Below, one piece after another: positions 58,038-64,000 of a stretch of 64,000 nt of DNA. The notes below the pieces were generated by a model. The model was not told the origin of the DNA. It saw only the letters and a list, made by a program, of their open reading frames with translations, and did not search any database. The position numbers were made by a program, and so were the translations under genes. The stretch's first letter is position 1; each line of letters begins with the position of its first letter. The DNA is taken from the NCBI GenBank assembly GCA_023014365.1, contig JAEBUN010000003.1, positions 930,001 to 994,000 on the forward strand. Direction: 5' to 3'. Origin of the DNA: Lepiota brunneoincarnata. Its lineage: Eukaryota > Basidiomycota > Agaricomycetes > Agaricales > Agaricaceae.

Positions 58038-60434
58038 ATGTCCAAACCATCAATAGGTGCAAAATCCGGACTCGCAAGGGTCAAACGAGACTGGTCCAAT
58101 GCCTCTATTTCCGCTGCATCCTCGTCCTCAGAGCTCATTGAATGGGAACCAACCCCGCCAAAAGGGCTGGACCAATCTGTGCCAAAGGAGAGGGTAGTCA
58201 ACGCAAGCAAACGGCTTCTAGTAATCAAGGAGGCTCTAGCCACCATGAACACCGACCCACCGGCTTGCGTTTCTGTCCGACCCACTGCAACAAAAAGACC
58301 GAGTCTGGACCCTGTGGACAATGAGCCTGCGAAGAAACCCCGCCAGCTACCGCCCTCATGGCAAAATGATTCTCTATCGAATTCAAGCTTTTCCAGAGCG
58401 AGTGCTGTGCATACAGCGATGAAAAGGGGAACGAGTGAGGGCAGCCTGAAAGGGAATGGCGGTGGCGGTCGTGGGGCTGATGCACCGAAGGACGCTGTTG
58501 TTACCGTATCAAGCTCGAGTGCCTCATCCAGGCCAAGCAAACTCCCCAAGTTGTTCTTAAGTCAGGAACAGACACATATTTTAAATCTCGTGAAGGGAGG
58601 CGACAGTGTATTCTATACAGGAAGTGCCTGGTAAGGACCTTCGTCTTCTGCGTTGGTGCAAAAAATAGGTTCACGGCACTTCCTTTCATAGGCACAGGCA
58701 AGTCTGTACTTCTTCGAGAGATCATCAGGACTATGCGGAATGTCCATTCGAGATCACCAGACGCGGTTGCTGTCACTGCATCCACAGGTTGGATTTGTTT
58801 GTTCGACTATTGAGTGTAATATGCTCATGTCTCTTGATGCAGGCATTGCCGCATGCAATATTGGCGGCGTCACCGTCCACTCCTTTGCTGGCATCGGTCT
58901 GGGAGTAGAAAGTGCCGAAGTACTCGCTGACAAAGTCAAAAAGAACAGAAAGGCGGCAGGGCGATGGATGAGGACACAAGTTCTCATCATTGATGAAAGT
59001 ACGCCAGCTCCGTCGTTATCACTCTGATGATGACAGGATCGACAATCATCCAGTATCGATGGTAGACGGGGACCTCTTTGACAAATTGGCCAGGATAGGA
59101 AGTATTCTGAGGAAGAGGCCCTCGGAGCCGTTCGGCGGGATCCAGGTAAGTGGAAGTAGAACCAATGGCTCATATAACCTTATTGTTTCATAGGTTATTG
59201 TCACTGGCGATTTCTTTCAACTCCCGCCCGTGAGCAAAGGAATCACCTCGGTGAAGTTTGCGTTTGAAGCCGAGCTATGGAACGCGACAATCAAACGGAC
59301 ATTCAATCTCACGAAGGTTTTCCGACAGACAGACCAGAGTGCGTGGTTTGGACCCTAACATGCGAGGGAGGCTAACCAAGGGTCAGAATTCGTTGATATG
59401 TTGAATGAGATGCGATTTGGAAAACTCACCCAGAGGTCCATCGCCGAGTTTAAGAAACTCAAACGGGACATTGTGTATCACGATGGACTTGGGTCCTACA
59501 GAACTGTATGTTTCTCTCGCTGATTGGTCTCGATTCGTTTTGACCTCTCGCCGGTCAGGTTTCCCCGCCGTGAAGACGTAGAATCCTCCAACTCCCGACG
59601 AATGTCACGTCTCACCACCGAGGAGATCAGGTACATAGCAACAGACAGCGGTAAAAGTACAAGATGAAGACCAACGCGCGAAGATGCTCTCCAATTTTAT
59701 GGCACCCAAAGAGCTTCGTCTCCGGATTGACGCCCAAGTGATGCTCATCAAAAATGTTGACGAACAATTGGTCAATGGTACAATGGGTCGTGTGGTCAGA
59801 TTCATTGACCCTGCCACCTACGCCAACGAGGCGGAGCATGATGCTACAGTTGGCGAAAGTTACAGGAGGAACGTCTGCCAAGAAATCTGCTAGCAGTGTG
59901 ATTCGCCATCCTGAAGTAGAATTCTGCCTTGTGAATGGCGGGAGTAGGAAGGGTGTTGGTCGTACCGGAAACTTGGAAAGTTGAACTGCCCAATGGAGAA
60001 GTGCAAGTCAGCAGAACCCAGGTCCTTGTCCTTATATCTTCGTTCTCGAGTTGTGATGCGCTGATGCCATGTGTGCTCAGTTTCCACTCATACTTTCTTG
60101 GGCAATGAGTATCCACAAATCACAAGGCCAGACCCTTGAGCGTGTCAAGGTGGACTTGAGTCGCGTTTTTGAAAAAGGCTTGTAGCAGCTCTTTATTGTC
60201 TGAATGAGAAGGCTGATATTGATGGTACTCAGGCCAAGCATATGTTGCATTATCCCGTGCAACATCGCTGGATGGTTTACAGGTGCTCAACTTTGATCCT
60301 GCTAAAGTAAAAAGGCTTTCGTTCCTCCAGGTTCACAATCTTCGCTGACGACAACTTTGCCTTTGTAGGTGAGGGCCCATGAAAAAGCCATAGAGTGGAC
60401 TAAGACTTTGGAAACAATATCGGAAGGTACATAA
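58038..60434 (+). CDS. PIF1: PIF1-family DNA helicase, with four apparent +1 frame offsets
   Basis: 5'-3' DNA helicase of mitochondria and nucleus; in yeast it maintains mtDNA, unwinds G-quadruplexes and limits telomerase. The ATG at 58038 ([19 protein letters not shown]) opens a Ser/Pro-rich arm. The helicase core follows: [18 protein letters not shown], Walker [26 protein letters not shown], Walker [16 protein letters not shown], and [15 protein letters not shown]. It goes on to [32 protein letters not shown] and [11 protein letters not shown], then [14 protein letters not shown] and [19 protein letters not shown], with TAA at 60432-60434. Between 59491 and 59953 the expected protein needs one base fewer at four short runs: GGG 59491-59493, AAAA 59653-59656, AAA 59856-59858 and GGG 59951-59953. 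As written the ORF is broken after motif IV. The proposed intron 60178-60232 would have an unusual GC donor (GCTTGT). Confidence 0.85.
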
Positions 60435-60765
60435 GCTGTCACCCCCACAAAAAGAGCTTTGGCAACATCAACGCATCACCAGCATTGGATGACATTGGAC
60501 AGGACTTATGCACCGATTTGTATTACTAGCACTATAACTATTGTGCGGATTGGAAGCCGACTCGTTCTAAAGATAGAACAAAACATATATGCAAATAAAT
60601 GTCAACTGACCGCCTTTTGATTGTTGGGAGAACAATGGAGTTGGATACTGCCCTAGACTCTCCTGGACTGCCACGCATGCATCGCCGAAGAATGGATGTG
60701 TTTGTAGTTTCTGTTGCCATAATCCCGCCGAACAATGCATCCAGAAGACCCTTTGTCCCATGGAA

Positions 60766-60773
60766 TATATAAA
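60766..60773 (+). promoter_or_regulatory. TATA box (TATATAAA) with CT-rich leader
   Basis: TATATAAA in CATGGAATATATAAACCG is followed by a C/T-rich stretch (CTATCTCTACCCATCTTCTACC) typical of highly expressed fungal promoters. No strong gene follows directly. The direction is inferred from the leader. Confidence 0.45.
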
Positions 60774-61062
60774 CCGTGCTGGTCGACCACCGAATACTCG
60801 CGGTCTGGATCTGCCATCTATCTCTACCCATCTTCTACCACCTACCACCCACACGCTGCCACTCGTTTGACTTCTAGCTTTCTTTTTTGACGATCAACCA
60901 CCAGAATCTCTCGTCGCGGTGCTGGTTACCCACTCCACGGTCCCATTTTAAATAGACGTCCAAACCCACCCTCCTTTCCAACTCCCCCATACAGCACAGC
61001 AGGAAGACCCACCCCCTCAGGTCTCCACACATTTCACAAACACATAAACCGCACGACCCTGC

Positions 61063-61425
61063 ATGTCTATTATCGCTCGCGACAATCGGTTCTCCTGGTC
61101 TGACCCCCTCGCCAACGACGAGTGCCCAAAGTGAGCCACCGCCAACTCTACTACCACCTGATTTCCGATGCTGATGAAGATGCCCGTAACAAGTAATTTT
61201 ACACACAGCACTCGTCCCTCTCCCCCAAAGCAATTCGAGCGTCGCCTGATTAACCTCTGGAAGACGTTAACACTGTCAACGAGGAGGCAAAAGGAGGTGC
61301 CGGTCTTTGTAAGGGACTTTGTGATTGTCACGTCGTCTCGCAGGAAGAGTATTATGGCACTCCAGACACAACCTCGATCTCCACCTGCTGTCCGCTCCAG
61401 TGCCTACGGGCACCGCACGCTCTAA
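61063..61425 (+). CDS. Possible small two-exon gene, unknown function
   Basis: Weak call. The ATG at 61063 gives MSIIARDNRFSWSDPLANDE. A GTGAGC donor at 61131 and a CACACAG acceptor ending at 61208 would join it in frame to TRPSPPKQFERRLINLWKTL and onward to TAA at 61423-61425, about 95 residues. It lies about 290 bp downstream of a good TATA box, which is the main reason to list it. No domain is recognisable and the antisense frame is also open. It may be non-coding. Confidence 0.2.
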
Positions 61426-62272
61426 AACATCGGGGTTTCCGGTGTTTTGAATCAGGAGCCAATTATCCTGATGGATGGCGCTCACGTTTATCGTATACCC
61501 TTGCGTTTGCGCTCACCAAAATCACGACGTGATACCCAAGAGCCCTTGCCTCGATGTGAGCTCTCTACGACCCCCGCAACCTCCCTGGATTGTTATGATG
61601 GACTTGACGGACTTATCATTATCAAAGCCTGATTATACTCGCCTAGCGACGAACTGTTGTAAAATTATCCTAGGTGGTACATACTTTAGTCTCTAATATT
61701 CCCAGCGTCCACCACGCTGCTATCCTTACTTGTACTTAATTGTTATAATTGTGTGTTCGATAAATACTTTTTGGATAGTCATTGAATGTTGCAACGCAAC
61801 TTGTTGATGCCGACAGCGAGAACACGCGGGACCTAGCAACAACTGCCCCACTGTGAGCACCAACCTGTCCGAATGATTGACCGGAACAAGGATCCAGAAC
61901 TATGAATACTTCGCTCCAGACGTATCTTACCAACAACAGCGACACAACGTCAACTCCGGACTACCAGCTCATCCTAGTCACCCGTCGTCGATGACCGGGT
62001 CTCCCGGCCGGAAATCGTTTGCGATGGAAGCTCCCCGGAAACTGGCCAGCAAATCGACGCTCTGACAAAGACACACTTTGGGAAGAAAGCTGCGAGTTGA
62101 CGGGCGGCCCGGAACACTTAAGAGGTACTTAAAGGAAAAGCAATGATTCGTCAATAATGTACAAAACGCATAAATAGGAACGCACGTCGTGACCATATCA
62201 ATGACTAAGCACACAACCGAGTAAGAGAAGACTCTCGAGCCCACGCTCCTGGTTTCCGAACGCCCCAACCAC

Positions 62273-64000
62273 ATGCATGATCAATCGCTGGATATTCAGA
62301 ACTCCTCAGTTACAGGCTCAGAGCAAGCGGAGAACAATGGTGCCCCTCGTGGTCCCTTCGCTGGTGCCCATCATTTCTCACTCAACCAACCGGTTATCAT
62401 GGGCGTGAACAAGATATTCGCCTCAAGAAAGACGACAGGTATATGCCAGTGGCAGACAAGTAGAGTTGTACTTGCTCACGTCTTGCTTAGCATACCGTCA
62501 ATATCTTTTACCTCACGTTGATTCAAATGCCGCAGTAGATGCCAATGCGCGCCACCCACCACCCCAATGCCATCCAGGAACTCGGAGGCAGATCGGCACT
62601 GTTCTGGAGACATGGTTATCTGACACACGTCGCCAGTGGAAGATGATATGGCTGAATGGCCCTGCGGGTGTTGGTAAATCTGCGGTAGCTCAGACCTTCG
62701 CGGAGCATTGTGTCGAAGAGGGCCGACTTGGTGCGGCCTTTTTCTCCGGGCCACACAGCCGCAATGACTCCAACAATGTCATCCCTACACTTGCGTATCA
62801 GCTGGCGGTGAACCATGCCAAGTACAAGGAACTCTTGAACGACCAAATCGCCAAAGAGCCCACTATCGTTGAGGCAGCGATGCACATCCAGTTCAGAAAA
62901 CTCTTAGTTGAACCATTCTCGACCCTACAAATCAAACACCCAGAGACCGTTCAAGCACCATACCTTATCATTTTGGACGGACTGGACAAGTGTGGTGGGG
63001 AAGATGCCCAGTGTGAGATTATTGAAATGATTGGCGAGGTTGTCCGACTGAAGAAAGACTTACCCCTCCTCTGGCTGGTCTGCAGTCGACCGGAGCCACA
63101 CCTGGAGTACATGTTCTCGAGCGAAGGCTTTGATGCTGTATGTGACAGAAAGACGCTGACCGTAAACAATGAGGACCGGGTGGAAGTTGACCGATATCTC
63201 CACGATCGCTTCAGGGCCATCCGGGCCAAGTTCCCATATACCATGAGTGGGACCTGGCCTTCAGAGGAGCAGTTTGCTGAGATCTTGCGCGCAGCTTCTG
63301 GTCTTTTCGTTGTCGCTTCTACCATCCTGAGATATGTTGGCGACTCCCAGCGCGCAAATCCACCAGCTCGGCTCGATGCCATTCTATCCTTTATGAAGAA
63401 TTCCCATGACCCAGGCTCTAGGAGTCCTTTGGAGACCCTTGACCATTTTTATACCCAAATCCTCTCCGGTGTTGCTACTGATGTCTGGCCAATTACCAGG
63501 CGGATACTTCTTCACCACATATACCTACCAAGCTTCAGCAATCCCGAATATACATGGGCACCATCTGTGCGAGTGCTCTGTAACTTCCTGCGTCTTGATC
63601 AGGGCAGTTTCTACGGCGCTCTGCAAAGGTTGCACTCAGTGCTCGACATACCTCCACCCCAGGCGGCTACCGCAACGCCGTTACGATTCCATCATACATC
63701 ATTCGCAGACTACCTCCGCAGCCCCGTCCGATCGGGAGAGTTTGCCCTCGAAGAAAAAAAGGTGCTTGGCGAGATTGCTAAATCACTTTTATACTGGCAT
63801 GAAATTGACTCGACCCTCTATCATGCCAGTGACAGTGAGTGACAATTGCCGATTATTATGTAAAGCAAGGCTCAACAGGGTTGGTAGACTGTGTTTCTTG
63901 TCGATCACACAAGCACGCCATCTTACCAGATTTGAGATGGACATCGGACGACGATATCGGGCGAATTTCCGAAGAAATAGCGTGTGTTGCTGAACACCTT
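62273..64000 (+). CDS. NACHT-domain NTPase (NLR-like STAND protein), 3' end beyond window
   Basis: Signal-transducing NTPase of the kind expanded in agaricomycetes, where NLR-like proteins are linked to non-self recognition and programmed cell death; that role is by family only. The exons are 62273-62438, 62491-63834 and probably 63879 to beyond 64000 (44-nt intron, GTGAGT...CAACAG). All join in frame. The short N-terminus contains GPFAGAHHFSLNQPVIMGV, a motif often placed before NACHT in basidiomycete proteins. It then gives HPGTRRQIGTVLETWLSD. Walker A is WLNGPAGVGKSAVAQTFAEH and Walker B LIILDGLDKCGGEDAQ; VCSRPEPHLEYMF is a sensor-like motif. The C-terminal part of the visible protein includes LRAASGLFVVASTILRYVGD and FHHTSFADYLRSPVRSG (winged-helix region). 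Any C-terminal repeats would be outside the window. Confidence 0.85.

Larger units (their letters stand above)
60435..62272. other. Gene-poor gap between PIF1 and the NACHT gene
   Basis: 1.8 kb with no convincing conserved gene. It contains a good-looking TATA box and pyrimidine-rich leader near 60.77-60.9 kb and a possible small two-exon frame (61063-61425). The part from about 61430 to 62270 shows nothing else recognisable beyond the presumed promoter of the NACHT gene. Confidence 0.5.

Noticed and set aside
61736..62274. Open frames upstream of the NACHT gene
   Set aside because: Short, on both strands, without domains; they overlap the presumed NACHT promoter.
62439..62490. Reading the NACHT protein from the upstream in-frame start within this segment
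   Set aside because: This segment is an intron (GTATAT...GCTTAG), and the ATG at 62273 with exon 1 gives a better N-terminus.

Overview
The window looks like nuclear DNA of a filamentous basidiomycete, most likely an agaricomycete mushroom. The genes are cut by many short GT-AG introns (about 45-100 nt), spacing is tight with genes on both strands, and several families are typical of that group: a CON7-like C2H2 regulator, a DUF7330-like protein, a NACHT NTPase, and proline tRNAs with introns. There is no operon structure, bacterial signal or CRISPR array. I could not assign a species.

Layout. 0-6 kb: 5' part of an ELMO/CED-12-like gene (-), a secreted M28 aminopeptidase (-), a disordered protein of unknown function (+), then tRNA-Pro(AGG). 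6-15.6 kb: a CON7-like zinc-finger gene (-) lying between two long gene-free stretches (about 4.5 and 3 kb) that hold only microsatellites and homopolymers. 15.6-30.4 kb: a RING-finger gene (+), ARP8 of the INO80 complex (-), the TOR kinase gene (-, about 8.7 kb), a tandem pair of tRNA-Pro(CGG) genes in the TOR 5' flank, and a DUF7330-like gene (+). 30.8-48.6 kb: an M20 amidohydrolase (+), a CAJ1-type J protein (-), a doubtful serine-rich gene (-), a five-finger CCCH protein like ZC3H3 (-), CCZ1 (-), a DUSP+USP deubiquitinase like Ubp12 (-) and dihydroxyacetone kinase (+). 50-64 kb: an MFS sugar transporter (-), then three co-oriented genes with mitochondrial roles (cytochrome c heme lyase, TIM44, PIF1 helicase), a gene-poor gap, and a NACHT-NTPase gene running off the window end.

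Most genes are housekeeping: nutrient signalling (TOR), chromatin (ARP8), vesicle/vacuole traffic (CCZ1), ubiquitin (RING, USP), mRNA metabolism (CCCH protein), mitochondrial biogenesis, and carbon uptake and use (sugar transporter, DHA kinase). Two patterns stand out. First, several otherwise well-conserved genes show one- or two-base reading-frame offsets that introns do not explain. PIF1 has four, and CON7 has one on a zinc ligand. Second, a CACGTG(A) box lies 50-130 bp upstream of the start codon of five plus-strand genes, including all three mitochondrial ones. I did not find a convincing unknown multi-gene system. The NACHT gene at the right edge and the three proline tRNA genes are the least ordinary loci.
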